This document shows positions 44,896 to 56,935 of a DNA stretch of 64,000 nucleotides, one piece after another (positions within the stretch are counted from its first letter, which is position 1; each line of letters starts with the position of its first letter). The position numbers were made by a program, and so were the translations under genes. This stretch comes from Taudactylus pleione (lineage: Eukaryota > Chordata > Amphibia > Anura > Myobatrachidae), in contig JAUIMM010000126.1 in the NCBI GenBank assembly GCA_031769625.1, positions 10,546,501 to 10,610,500 of the forward strand, read 5' to 3'. The notes beneath the pieces are model-generated. The model did not search any database and had not been told where the DNA came from. It saw only the letters and a program-made list of their open reading frames with translations.

Positions 44896-45516
44896 GGGGA
44901 TAAATTTACTAATCATAAACTGATGGTTATAGATGGCTTCATTTAAAAAATGGCTGTTTAAAAAATGTCTATTTACTATCCATTGGGTTTCAACTTCAAT
45001 TGAAACCTAACATCAATGTCAGTCGGTTTTCCCTGTTGTATTTGCCATTGGTTTTAACCTTTCCATTCAAAACCAATGGAAAATACAGTAGAAGAAAAAA
45101 AAAATTACCATAAAACAACAGCAAACACAACCCAAACAATAGACCTGCCTGTGGCAGGCAAGTTTGGGAAAAGCACTGCACATATCACTATGATCTGTAC
45201 AGGCTTCGTTAGGTTTAAAAGGATAGATGGCCGACAGCAAATGTACTTTTACTATAGTAAAAGATGGCTGACAGGAAATGAGTGGGGCAAATCGGCACTA
45301 GGGGGTATATTTACTAAAGTGATAGTTTTTAGAAATGGCGATGTTGCCCATAGCAACCAATCAGATTCTACTTAACATTCAACTTGCACCTTTTAGAAGA
45401 TAATAACTAGAATCAAGATGTTGCTATGGGCAACATCTTCACTTCTGAAAACTCTCACCTTAGTAAATATACCCCCAGGAGTTAGTCAATCGGAGTGAAT
45501 TGTTAGTAAATTGAGG
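44896..45516. mobile_element. Probable MITE hosting a nested 176-bp element
   Basis: The left end ggggataaatttactaatc and the reverse complement of the right end, cctcaatttactaac, are weakly inverted. The inside has ccattgg / ccaatgg and gtttcaacttcaattgaaac palindromes and actatagtaaaagatggc. The element at 45301-45476 interrupts its right part. Confidence 0.4.
45301..45476. mobile_element. 176-bp MITE, ggggtatatttactaaagtg family, copy 2
   Basis: The left end gggggtatatttactaaagtg and right end caccttagtaaatataccccc are inverted. The core is cccatagcaaccaatcagattctac and its mirror gttgctatgggcaac. Confidence 0.85.
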
Positions 45517-45570
45517 AAAATCATGGCAAGGCGAACTTTGCGGCAATTTACATCTCTAGTCTCTAGTCTT

Positions 45571-45813
45571 TAAAATGTAAGTTCTTACAAGCAGGGCCCT
45601 CTACCCTCTTGTGATTCTCTTTACTTTACTTCCATCTACTTCTTACTCCCCACTAGGGCACCTAACACTTGACTGCTTATGTTATGTTATGTTGCTTATT
45701 TGGGTGCTATGGTCGGTAATGTAGCAATGTATATTATCCATTGTATTGTACTGTAAGTCATTGGTCACTTATTTGTTCATGTACTTTGTAAAAACGATAA
45801 TAATAACAACAAT
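45571..45813 (+). mobile_element. LINE 3' tail (plus), terminal part deleted
   Basis: taaaatgtaagttcttacaagcagggccctctaccctcttgtg, ggcacctaacacttgactgc, ggtgctatggtcggtaatgtagcaa and gtactttgta follow the LINE tail at 12600-12899. The ggcgctgcgg..ccatataaataaatg block is missing before the (ATA)-like end. Confidence 0.75.
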
Positions 45814-46338
45814 AGTCTACAGTATCAAGTACATTACAATAGCAAGACAATATCACTCTGTACACAAACTCTGTAATACTGCTACAGAAACCTCCTTTGG
45901 CTGTTTTGAAAAATACATTTAAGCTTTGTCCACACTGAGGTGATGCTTGAAGTAAAACAGCTAATAAGTTTGCCAGGAGTGCATGGAAGAGAAGTGGTGC
46001 TAAGATACAGCTTGAGGCACTGCTACAAAGAGTTCAAGAGATGATGATGAGTAGGCAGCAAATAGTGATGGAAACAATTATGAAGCAGTTTTGATACAGA
46101 TGGCGAGAAAAATAGGAATGACTATGGTCCTGTATTAACGGAGTGAGGATTTTACAGGCACTCGTGACATAAAGACCATCTCTTAAATACAAAGATTTTA
46201 ACTTAATCCTTCGAATGTAGCTGTTCTAAGAGGATTTTTAATTTAATAAATATGCTGTACCGTGTATAATGAATTGGTGGGAGACAGTCTTTCTGAGAAA
46301 GTTTTACACTGCAGCTAAATCTCTGTATGTGTAACAGT
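45814..46338. other. No feature seen
   Basis: No gene or bounded repeat was recognised. Confidence 0.4.
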
Positions 46339-46767
46339 GGGCCTGGTACAGAGGTGCACGCAAAGATGATGCTTATGAGTTGCACTGCGCATGCTCCAAG
46401 TTATATTACTAACGGCGGTCGCAATGAGGTTTTGAATGCAGTGTGGTTGACAGTCAAGGAGCAATTTTAGGAGGTAATGGGGGTAGCGAGGTAAATACAG
46501 GCACGTCGAGACCATTTTGGGGCATGTCTCAGTCTACGAATGCAAATTCGCTCACAGCGTTAAGAGCTCTAGTGGCTTACTTGCGATGGACATTCTGAGC
46601 AACCATTGGATTGCTCAGAAGATTGATGGGTGACTGATATGCGACTGGTGGTGCATCTTTGTACCCAAGTGGCGGATTACAGTTGGTACTAGAGGGCGTC
46701 AAATTCCTGCAGCTGCATACCGAATCACAGCCGTGACTGGATTTGCGCACTCCTCTGAATAAGGCCC
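46339..46767. mobile_element. 429-bp MITE, gggcc-type ends
   Basis: The left end gggcctggtacagaggtgcacgcaaag and the reverse complement of the right end, gggccttattcagaggagtgcgcaaa, agree at most positions. Flanks are AGT and AAT. The inner order (gcatatgcgac, gcgtcaaattcctgcagctgcata) is loosely related to 25180-26025. Confidence 0.65.
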
Positions 46768-47637
46768 AATGACACCTGCTTGCTTTATTTGTTTGGTTAT
46801 ATATTTTTACAAATGTGCTACTACAGTAAGTCTTGAATGGCGCATCCCAATGCAATGGTAGTACCCATGTTTTATTACATTAAAATAACTTCACAACATT
46901 TCTAGTACCCATCTACTACTTCTGTAAATGTTTGCACATTTTGTAATGTTGGTTCGGAAATTATTTTGGCTAGTAAAACTGAATGTCGGGTACCCAAAAC
47001 GCAACCTACTGTACCTCTGCACCAGCTGATGACATTTCATTAGTGACAATATGCCAGCATGTAACACTTTCTTTAGAGCAAATCTATACCGATTTAGTAG
47101 AAAAATAACAGTTCAGAGAAAAACACAGCAATGGAGACAGAATAATAGGTTTTGACAAGAGTGTTAGGGTCAGTATTAGGGTCAAGATGTAAGATCAAGG
47201 GATGAGGAGGAATTAAACAGACAAGAAATATTTAGAGACTTGAGGCTCCAAGATACAGTAAACTTGGTCAGGAAGTAAAATGATTCTTAGGAGCAGCAGG
47301 AATATACACTAAAATACAACAAAGTAATGCAGATAGGCACGTACTATTGTTTAAAGGTAGAATTCTTAATTTAATATAATGTACCTCTTGCAGTCACCAT
47401 GGGACAGATTCTATTCTGGCATAAAACTCTCTATTTCATTAAACAAATATTTCCATAATGCATGACTAGTGACCAATTGTACACACTCGTAATTTTAAAA
47501 CGGCAGGATCTTGCGTGTTTTAGTGCTAGGCATGCTCTGTAGCTAAGCCTGCGCCTCTAAGGGGGCGACACAGAATTTTATGCAACTCATTTACATCTCC
47601 ACTTGTAACTGAATGAGCAGAATTGGGTGGTAACTTA
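46768..47637. other. No feature seen
   Basis: No gene or bounded repeat was recognised. Confidence 0.4.
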
Positions 47638-48216
47638 GGGCCTGATTCAGAGCCGGACGCTATTTGCGCTCGCTCGTTCAGAAAAACGGGCCGGATATTT
47701 AAATAGAGCGCTCGCTCTTTGAGGTCTGTTGACGCCTCTATGTCTGAACGAGGGAACGAAACATGCGCTCACTATTTTTTTTAAAACGCCCCCTGGCCGC
47801 TCGCTATTTATTAGATTAATCGAGTACATCGAAAGGCGTATGAACTGCTCGCAGTGCTTGTGGTAGGATTTTCCTACCGCAATCATGCGAACAGTTCTGG
47901 CTAAAAGACAACCAAGTGATGCTTTCGATGACACTGCTTTGTTAATTATACACACCCTTAAAATGCCCGTTTTGACCATTTGGCACGCCTGCGTTCGGAT
48001 CTCCACTCCCCGTTTTCAAGCACCTTCCCGTTACCACCCACAAACGCCTCATTTTGTCACTCAAATTAGCAGGCATTCGCTATTTTGCGAAAACACAATT
48101 TCCTTCCGCAATGACTGGTTCGCGCATGCGTATTACAACCCATATGCATGCGCAGTTGTGCGAACATCGCTCGGAGCGAACGAGCGGCCGCTTACGAGCG
48201 GCTCTGAATCAGGCCC
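47638..48216. mobile_element. 579-bp MITE, gggcctgattcagagccg family
   Basis: The left end gggcctgattcagagccg and the right end cggctctgaatcaggccc are exact inverted repeats over 18 bp. TTA flanks both sides (47635-47637 and 48217-48219). Interior modules (gcgctcgctc, cgcatgcg..gcatgcgca) relate it to 13287-13836. The frames at 47647-48006 (minus) and 47885-48220 (plus) lie wholly inside and are shadows. Confidence 0.8.
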
Positions 48217-48874
48217 TTAGTTTATAGCGGCAAGTTGAGGGCGTGTCAACAGAATTGCGGTCTATGCTGAGTTGTCCGCACACGAAGATATCAAATAAAG
48301 AATCAAAATTCCCTGTTGGTGAAGTAGAAAACCTGTATGTAGTTTAAAATTTGTTGATTTGATTCACAAAGGACCCTGCTGTTGTCTATGAGGTATTCAG
48401 CCTCATATGTAGTAGAGAATATACATAAAGACGGAAAAGCACTGGGAACTGAATTGAACAGGCCAATAGAATTAAGAAAGATAACAGAAAAAAAAAATGT
48501 TATCAATAAGGTTGTGAATCATTAGAATATAATAAAATATATAGCACTGTATTGCAATTAAATAGTAGAAATATAAATCTGCAGGTTTGAACCTTTCATA
48601 GTGCTAACCGCACACAGTTATAATCATAAATAAAATAAAACAGCCATTTGCAGTAGGTAGCATAACTAGGATTCAAGCAAATCAAAACAGTTTTAAAATA
48701 ATACCACTAATATCAGGACTCACAATAGGACTGAACTTGTATGCACCAGTTAGCGTTGCGACCTCATTCCTTTAATAAGGGACACATATGAATTACACAG
48801 GTTCTGTGGCTGACTGACTGACTTCAGAGTTTTCATTTTACCTGGTTTTTTAATCAGCCCCTTCTCTTACCTGC
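48217..48874. other. No feature seen
   Basis: AT-rich sequence. No gene or bounded repeat was recognised. Confidence 0.4.
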
Positions 48875-49200
48875 CAGGGCCGTGAGCTCGGCGTGGAGCG
48901 GGACGAGGCTGCTGCGCACTGCGGAACTATCAGTACTGCCGTCATTGTAATGTGGTGCCGCTAGTGAACCAATTGGAGCTCACGGACCGGCAGCCTTTGC
49001 TGATTGGATGCCGGTCCGCGAGCACTGATTGGGTTGTGACCGGCACCACATTAGACTGACGGTGTCTCTGTGCCTCTCAAGTCCACAAGAGCAGCAACCT
49101 AGCCTTGCGGAAGCCTCTCCCCGGCACTCCCTCGAGTCTGGCACCCCCTTAGCCTCCCCTAGTTGCAGCTTTGCCTCTGAGTCAGGCACCAAATCAGCTA
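48875..49200. repeat. GC-rich segment, probably part of a hAT-type element
   Basis: It starts cagggccgtgagctcgg, a hAT-like terminus, and includes the imperfect inverted pair ggagctcacggaccggca..tgccggtccgcgagc at about 48976-49023. Its right end was not found. Open frames across it, and into 49493, are unrecognised. Confidence 0.4.
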
Positions 49201-49309
49201 ATATTGCCTTTGCACACTGTAAGTGGTACTCCTTATATAGCTTTTATAGTACCTTAGGAATCCATATGCAGAAGGTATTTTGTTTTTATAAGCGGTACCT
49301 GGTGAACGC

Positions 49310-49580
49310 CAGGGCCGTAGGGAGGGTGGTGCGGCCGGTGCCTCCGCACAGGGCGGAATCCTCCAGCGGCACCGTCCGTACACACTTCCCGGCGCCAGAG
49401 GTCTGCATGAAGAGACCTCCGGCAGTGGTGCGCGGCATACAAGAACGTCGGCACAGGATCCCGCCCTCCCTCCACCCCTGGAAGAAAAGGTAAGCGCTCA
49501 GGGGGAGGAGGGGGGGCAGAGAGGGAGCGCGAGGGGCGGCAGTGCTGCACAGGGTGCACTGCCGTCCAGATACGGCGCTG
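49310..49580. mobile_element. 271-bp non-autonomous hAT-type element
   Basis: Begins cagggccgtagggagg and ends cagatacggcgctg (reverse complement cagcgccgtatctg). Flanks gtgaacgc (49302-49309) and gtgaacgt (49581-49588) match at 7 of 8 positions. GC-rich, closely similar at its left end to 62343-62620 (gtgcagccggtgcc..cgcacagggc). Overlapping minus-strand frames are shadows. Confidence 0.8.
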
Positions 49581-49588
49581 GTGAACGT

Positions 49589-51112
49589 TATGCTCTTTTG
49601 TGGCCTCTGTTGTAAAGAGCATGAGTGACACATAATTGAGAAGCAGAAGTACTAGTCATGTGGTGTTAAGCTGCAGTTGTTTGGATCTGTGCCCTGGTAT
49701 CACTTGGCTGAGGAGCATGAATCTCTGTATGCTGATGTAGTGAGAGGAGAGCCTGAGGGCAGCACAGCTTCCCTGGGAGTGCTGAGTATGCCCCAAGAAT
49801 GATGAAAACGGGGGCATGTAGCGAGACCACACCTCTTTCTCACAAGGCCATTGTCCCTTTTGGGCGTGCATGCCTTTGACACCCGGGGGTCCCAAGTTTA
49901 TAAACACAGATGTTGGTCGGTAAGGGAGTAGATGAACTCTGCAACTCTTGTGTCAATCCAGCTTTATATTTTTCATATATTCTAATGGTTCACAACCATA
50001 TTAATAAAATAATTCTTAATTTTATCGGTTTATTCAATTCCGTACCCAGTGCTTTTCCTTCTTTATACACATACAGGTATATATACCTGATTGAGATGAA
50101 TCTGTCGCACAGAGTATAGGGATATTGAAAGTACACAATGATAATGATGATGACTATGAACCAAGCATATGGATAGGTTGATATGGGAGAATATCCTTTT
50201 TTTCACATGCTGGTGTAACTACATCTGACTTGTTATCTACTCTGTGTCAGTTACTGTGTCTTTTACTGCTACCATTCAGTGCTGCTATTTGATTGTTATT
50301 ATTTGGGTAAATTTCTAAACACCTGACAGCCCTGCAGTATAGCACAAGGATCTGCTATGTCTGGTGAGTTAATACCTGTGATGCTCTGGGATATACTGTA
50401 AGAAAAGTGGTAAGAAATTAAAGGTGTTATGATCACCCACCTAGGCTGAAAAAGGTGAACAGCATAATCCTGTGCCCCTCCCCCCTTGATACAGACATGC
50501 AAAAGTTGTATCTATCTGCTACACTGGTGCATTTGAAAGTGACATACTACAATGTCCTGTAGACTAGTCCTGCGGGCCCAACCCAGCCTCACCTGTATCA
50601 CCAAGATTATTAAAACTACCTTCCTCAAATATTTCTGGCACTAACTGGCATATTTCTGGATGGGGGTAATATTATTATTACCATTATTATTAGCATTTAC
50701 TTATACAGTGTCAGCATACACTGTATTTAAAATCCCTCCCATATTTCCATCCTCTGTGGAAGTGAAAGTGGATAGAGCAGAAAGTCCAGTGATTAGTACA
50801 GTACTAGGGCCCTATTCCCTCAAGAGGATGAAGAATGGGAAATCAGTGGCCTGCAGCCTTGTGCTCCTGGTCTGAGGCAACATATCTGTCCAGATTTCAC
50901 CTTATGTTAATTCTCATGTATAATCTCATCTTCTGATGTAGATCGACCCCTGAACACCTAATGTTTCATCTGATATCACTCATGAAGGGTTAACAAAAGT
51001 TTATTTACTGTAACTCTTGAATTTATGTAATTTATTTTTATTTATTATATTTTGTATTTAGTTGATTTTCATGTTTCACAGCCTTTAGTTTCACAATAGC
51101 TAAGACTAAGGG
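49589..51112. other. No gene recognised
   Basis: A short ttattattaccattattattagcatttact run at about 50670-50700 may be a remnant of the minus-strand LINE tail. The minus-strand frames at 49656-49907 and 49700-49882 have no recognisable domain. Confidence 0.35.
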
Positions 51113-51420
51113 GGGAATTCAATTAGCCAAGGTAAATTACCATAGCTAATTGACCCCCAGGGGTTATTCAATTGACCCCGATAGCCAACACTATAGGGGA
51201 TTTTTTTCAACTGCCTGGAGGCAGGCAAAACAAAATCCCTGAAAAGTGCAGTTCTTTTGCGCCCGCGATTATGAAAACACACGGATTCAGGATCTTCTCC
51301 TAGATCCTATGTGTTTTTGATCGAAAACGTTTTTTTTTTTACGGGAAAGATGGGGGGTAACTACATTGGCCGGAAATAAAATTTGCAGTAAAGTCCCATT
51401 TTTCCCATCCCAGGTGTGTA
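51113..51420. repeat. Probable MITE fragment with gaattcaattagcc ends
   Basis: A start gggggaattcaattagcc followed by inverted blocks (caattagccaagg..catagctaattg, aggatcttctcctagatcct) suggests a hairpin-rich MITE. No right terminus was found. Confidence 0.35.
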
Positions 51421-52315
51421 TATAGAAGCTTCCCAGTGCTATTCAGTATAGATCTGGTGGTATTTAGGAGGAAGCAGGGATCACAGTTTTTGGAGCCCTC
51501 CCCAGAAGCTCCAGTCACATACTGACCTGGTTGGGACTATTTAGCATTACGACAGGAGACTAGTTCACACTACGATGGGGGACCTTCTCGTAGTATGACA
51601 AGACAAGCCTGTCCTAACATGGTATTGGTTACCGTTTTTGTGAGGGATCCTAACACAGGAGATAATTATTCTTTTTAATGTACCTTATGCTCACAAGTCT
51701 AATTTTAATTATTATTATTTTAACACTGTAGAGGTACAACAGTCAGCATTATGATTATGACTGTGGCGTACCCTTGCTTTGGCCACATTTTTATCTTAAT
51801 ACAACGGTTCAGGTCAATTGAAAGCATCTGTTTCTGGAAGTAGTAACTCTAAAGTATGCCCTATATATGATATTTAGTATTAAAAATTACTGAAATACAC
51901 TAAGGCCATTAATGTGCAATTTTTTTAAAATTCCATATTGTGCTCTTTTTATTTTTAATTAAATGACTTAATCAGACACAGAGTCTAGAAAGATTTGTGT
52001 AATAGCTCTACTTTAATTATCTTTTACCAAAAAATGACTTTGTGTCCCTCCCCTCTCTTTTGACAATGTTCCAAGCCTCGTCATAATGATAAAGTACAGC
52101 ACAGGTTTGGGAATCTCTAATGATTTAACTAGGAATAAAAAGACAAACAAATGTGCTGCTCCAAAACCTACACTTACCGACCTTTGAAAATATAACAAAT
52201 AGGCAAGAAATTCTGCAGGCTGTTATGATATAGACAGTTCAGGAAAATTATTTCTGTTTTAGAGCTATAACATATTTACAGCAACATATATTGTTGTTAA
52301 CCATATGTAAGCAGT
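51421..52315. other. No feature seen
   Basis: AT-rich sequence. No gene or bounded repeat was recognised. Confidence 0.4.
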
Positions 52316-52700
52316 CAGTGACGGCCCTACCATTATGCCAGGTAGGTGGCTGCTTAGAGCGACACGCAGAGGAGGACGTTGCTGTTGTCCTGGCACCGGA
52401 TGGAGCCACAATGGCGGCGATGTGAAGTTAGTACTGGACTGTAAGGTGGTTACAGCTTGCGGACCAGCAGCCATGTAGACAGACAGCTGTGGCATTTTTA
52501 ATTTGGGGCTGGCGCTCCTGATTGGCTACCAATCTGCCAGTCATGATTGGCTCGCAGCCGATGCCGTGGTCAAATACAAAATACAGCCACTCCACCCACT
52601 CACAGCATCACCCATTCATTCAGCCCGGTACCCTGACCCCTGTACTCTCTGTCTCCGCACCCTGTCACACAGCCCCCAGCCCGGTGCCTCTGTGTACTAC
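52316..52700. repeat. Probable hAT-type element, left end only
   Basis: Starts cagtgacggccctaccat, a hAT-type terminus preceded by taagcagt. Internal GC-rich region with gctcctgattggctacc and gattggctcgcag. No matching right end or duplication of taagcagt was seen downstream. The right border is a guess from composition. Confidence 0.4.
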
Positions 52701-54114
52701 TTATAGTGTACTGGGTACTTAGGATTAGTTTTTTAATGCGTCTTAGAAGCAAAGTCCGTGGTGCGCTAAATGGAGCTATTTGGAGCAACTTGAGGATAGG
52801 TAAATAGGTGTATATGAATACATCTGTAGTTTCAAATTGGTTGACCTTTTTGGCCTACCATATTTTTCTTACCATTTTTATTCATTTCAATCAAACATGT
52901 AAAAGAAAAAAAAATGCATTATCCTTTTGAAATGCAGATTTTATTATGAAAACCTAGCTTTTTGCTGTTTTGGAAAGGTGGATTAATGTTGAACCACAAA
53001 AAAAATTACACACATTTGTTTTCACAGTAGAAATAGCTGCTGTTTAAATTGCAGTTTTCACAATTTTTTTAATGCATCCCTAATAGATTTTGGAGTCGTC
53101 TCATGTCTTATGTGAATAAGCTGGTCATCTTCAATTTATAGGCTTATTGTTGATCATGTCTGCCTATCTTATTCTATTCTTAGTTATTAAATTCTGATCT
53201 GTCTATAGTAATAATCTCCCACAAGTAATCTCTGTATAGTAGTATATCAACCTTTAAATTTCCACAGGTTATATTTGTCATTATTCACATTAGTCACTGC
53301 TAGTTTAAGCTTTGAGCTGTCAGCCATTTTCTTTCTTTACTTGCCTTCTTCCCTTTGAAATACAGTATTGAATTACTCACATACACTAGGTGGTTTTTTG
53401 TATTCTTCTGTTGTGCTATGACTTGACCCATGAATTTTCTGTAAAATATTGTTCTTTGTTAACATGAAGGGAAGATGTGGGGTAAACTTTGCTTTGAACT
53501 TAATAAGTAAACCTTGCAACATAACATAAAATGGAGGATTAAATTAAAGTTTGTATAATAGAATGCACTGTTACAATTTAAGAAACAGCACCATCTACTG
53601 TGTTTCCATTAAAATCACTCAAGCATGGTCTACAGCTGTTACTTTACTGCAACAATTTTGAAGATCTTTATTTCAGTTCAGTTGCTAGACAAGTGAGTTA
53701 AAATTTCTTACTGTCATCTCTGTGCTTCCTCATTTGTTTTCTGCTGTCACTGCAAATTTTGTAAACTTGTCTGTGTGTCCAACAGTGAGCATTATGCCAA
53801 AGAAAAATATAACGTTACTCAAAGCTGGTGGATAACCACAGGAGTGCCCATGCAGCAGCATAGTGAAAGCCTTTAATGAACAGGAACAGGAATGAAGCTT
53901 AGATAATATAAATGGAGATGGAAAGCCATGACTGTTTTGACATTTTAACAATTACTGGTTCATCTTTAATTTCTCCACCTGCCACTGTCCCTTCTTATTC
54001 CAAATGTACTACATATCAGTAACTTCACATAAATGTAACTAACCAAAGACAGTCACAGATGAAGAACATCGGAACTTGGAGTAAGAAAAAGCCTTGGCTG
54101 CTGGAACGTTGCAC
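52701..54114. other. No feature seen
   Basis: AT-rich sequence. No gene or bounded repeat was recognised. Confidence 0.4.
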
Positions 54115-54553
54115 TTCAGAATGGGTATGCAATACCGGCTGTCGGGATGCCTCCTGTCAAAATACCGACAATGGCATCCCAATGGTTGGTATCCTGAGAG
54201 GGGTTGGGTAAGTATACTAACCCTCCCTTCTTGTAGACTAACACTAACCATCCACACCTGCACCCTAACCTTCCCCGTTAATGTCTAAACCTAAGTCTCC
54301 CCCTTCATGCCTAAACCTAACCCACTCCCCTTAGTGCCTAACCCTAACCCCCCCCAGTGGTGCCTAACCAAAGCCCTTCAAAACCTAACCCTAACCTTGC
54401 TATTCTGCCTAAAGTCTAACAGCTAAGACGCCCAAGGCTTACTTCGTTCGGGATGGCATCTGTCTTTATTCCCGTGTCAGGATTAACATAGGCTTCCACC
54501 ATCAGGATTTACACTGGTGACATCCCATTCATTGGTCTGCTAACTACATCCCT
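54115..54553 (-). mobile_element. Unclassified repeat with telomere-like core, copy C (inverted)
   Basis: The left portion cagaatgggtatgcaataccgg..gtcgggatgcc leads into a cctaacccta / cctaacc array (about 54240-54420) and ends ctaactacatccct, the reverse complement of the gggatgtagttaac start at 23969. Same family as 23969 and 38159. Confidence 0.6.
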
Positions 54554-55582
54554 AGCACTTTATAAACAGATTCAGAAAATGTACAAATGTTGCACATCAA
54601 ACTGATCAGTGGAAGATAGTAATGTACAGTAGTTTTGTTGCTACCAGTTGTTTTATTTATGCAAATAATATGCACATTTTGGTAGAGAAAGATGCATAGC
54701 GTGGCCGAGTTGCTCTGGACCTGAAGCGCTGAGAGGGACTGTTTGGCGCAACTGAAGCCACAGTGTACGAGGACACATCATACCCAACAGAGGGACTGTT
54801 TGTACGACACAAAGTACAACTTTAATTCTGCTGCCTTATGTATCAATTGTTCCCCATCATCTAAGACTGTAAGATCATTTAGGCATTGATTCTTTAGCTT
54901 CTGTTTCATGTAATTTTATGGTATTTATTTGTATCAGGATGTGCTCAAAATACAGTGCTGCATTACATTTCAGTATATATAAAGGATAATAGTATGCTTT
55001 TGCATATAGAATGTTTTTATATTTGTATAAAATAACAGCGCCTCACTTCAAATACTACACAGCACAGATTTCTATCGCCAGAGATTGGAATTACTAAAAT
55101 AAAGCACCAAGCTGAGTGATCAGACAATCAGTTTCTCACAGTAATCTCAACATGAGTCAGAAGAAATAATACTTCCAAGAGGAGTCTCATAATAAGTGTT
55201 ATACTATGTAACATTTCATACAGCCTACATCTGGGATGTCCAACTGGTGAGCCTCTGGCCGCATGTAGCCCAACTAGCATTTTACAGCATGTCTACTGCT
55301 GGGGAAGCTTAAGAGAGAAGTGGGTTTGTGTCTAGTTTCTGTGCGGGCCCCCTCCTCTTTCTCAGGCAGCGCAGATGAGTAGACTCTGGCAACATGTCTA
55401 CTGCACATGTGCAGGTCTCCTGGAACATGGCATGGGCACCATATTCCCAGTGATTGTTCTAATGCATATGCGTAAATCTCCAGGAAAATGGCTGCAGCTG
55501 AATTCTTCCAGTGAATTGTGCAGTACAGCCAAGTTTTACAATAGTGTTGCCAAGTTCTAGTATAGAGTGCTATTGTACAAAT
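54554..55582. other. No feature seen
   Basis: No gene or bounded repeat was recognised. Confidence 0.4.
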
Positions 55583-55636
55583 GTATAGGTGCTGCGGGCC
55601 ACTTGTGGCACCATATAAATAAAGAATATTAATAAT
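55583..55636 (+). mobile_element. LINE 3' tail fragment (plus)
   Basis: gtataggtgctgcgggccacttgtggcaccatataaataaa followed by an aat-rich end matches the terminal part of the 12150-12899 LINE. Confidence 0.6.
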
Positions 55637-56935
55637 GGTCCTGATTCAGTGCAGTATGCAAACGCTTGATACATGCGCAGAATCTGTACTACACATGTGC
55701 CGATCAGTGTCTGCGATGACGGTCACAGCACCTTGGTGCCAGAAAGCTGCAACATTGGACACTCTCATCCAATCAGTGGATGCTGCCATAGAAACCATCT
55801 GCTGATTAGCTGAGAGTGTCCAACTATTAGCCAATCAGCACATCAACATTGTCTAGTGTAGTGACCCATGTGGGAACTGTCAGATCCTGGTTAGAGGTGT
55901 GCATAGTGTACAGAATGCTCGTGGGCTTTGGTAATTGCATTTTGTTGTTTTTCCAAGACCCTGGACTTCTACATGGACAAGGGGACTGAGCAAATTCAAG
56001 GACAAGGTAAATGTGAAGTGTTAATTTGTGTAATAAAGTGTTACAACATTCTATGTATGTTCTGTGGTTTTTGTAATATTTTCTATACAGTGGAACTATA
56101 GGTGCCTAAGGGCCGTCAATGTCTGGGCACACTGGCACTTGTCTCCCCAAGTACTAGCATGCCGAGGCAGCTTGCTGTGATCTGTAGTTCCACTCTAAAG
56201 AACAATATTAAAGCTATATATTATACTATTACCTCAGCACCCAAAGCCCCCAGGGCTGGTAGATATTTGGGAGGGGTTACCCCATTTTTGGGGGTGTCTC
56301 CACTTTTAAGGATTTACAGCTATGGGCTGCCCACATTGGGGTTGGTTTTACATTATGGCAGAGGGATTCCATGCTGTGTGACATACTGCTAAGGTGTAAG
56401 CCCCTCGGCTGCTTCAACCCAGTGCTGATTACTGGGAAATAGAGGAAGCCCAACGCTGATTTTTCCCCTGATTTTCAGTACCACACTGGGCTCAGAGGTC
56501 CAGGGCTGGTTATGCTTTGGGAAGGGGGACCCCTTGCACATTTTTATAAGAAAAAGTAACCCTTTGTTTAATCTTTTAAACATCAAAACCTGTACAGATC
56601 CTACTGATCTGTGCAGTGCTCTGATCAAAAATGCTGCTGACAGGCAGGCCTATTTATTTTGTGCATTGTGCTGCAATTTTGGTGTGATTTTGCTTGATTT
56701 GACAAATACAATTCTTAGTAAATTTGTGATTTGCATTTGAGTTCATGTAAATAATACAAAGATTTATCCGATGGTGTATTGTGTCAAATTGGTGTGTTAA
56801 GTTGTGTTTTACCTGTGAATGCAGTCAAATTGGCCTTTAATTAATCTCCAATTTGCAAAATCACACCAAAATTGCCGGAAAACACCAAATCGACCAAAAC
56901 TGAATCTTTGTAAATTTACCCCTGTCTAATTCATG
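55637..56935. repeat. Complex of diverged repeats
   Basis: From gtcctgattcagtgcagtatgcaaacgc (a gggcctgattcag-type MITE left end) through two similar blocks: cagggctggtagatatttgggaggggttacccc (about 56251-56284) and cagggctggttatgctttgggaagggggacccc (about 56501-56532). Paired arms tggacactctcatccaatcag / ctgattagctgagagtgtcca lie at about 55756-55823. Individual borders were not resolved. Confidence 0.4.

Noticed and set aside
47647..48220. 119- and 111-codon frames on opposite strands
   Set aside because: They lie almost entirely inside the 47638-48216 MITE.
49029..49633. Overlapping frames of 115-154 codons on both strands
   Set aside because: They cross the borders of a 271-bp hAT-type element and are GC-rich by-products.
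54690..54730. gcgtggccgag, like the start of a serine tRNA
   Set aside because: The following sequence cannot form the D, anticodon or T arms, and no B box is present.
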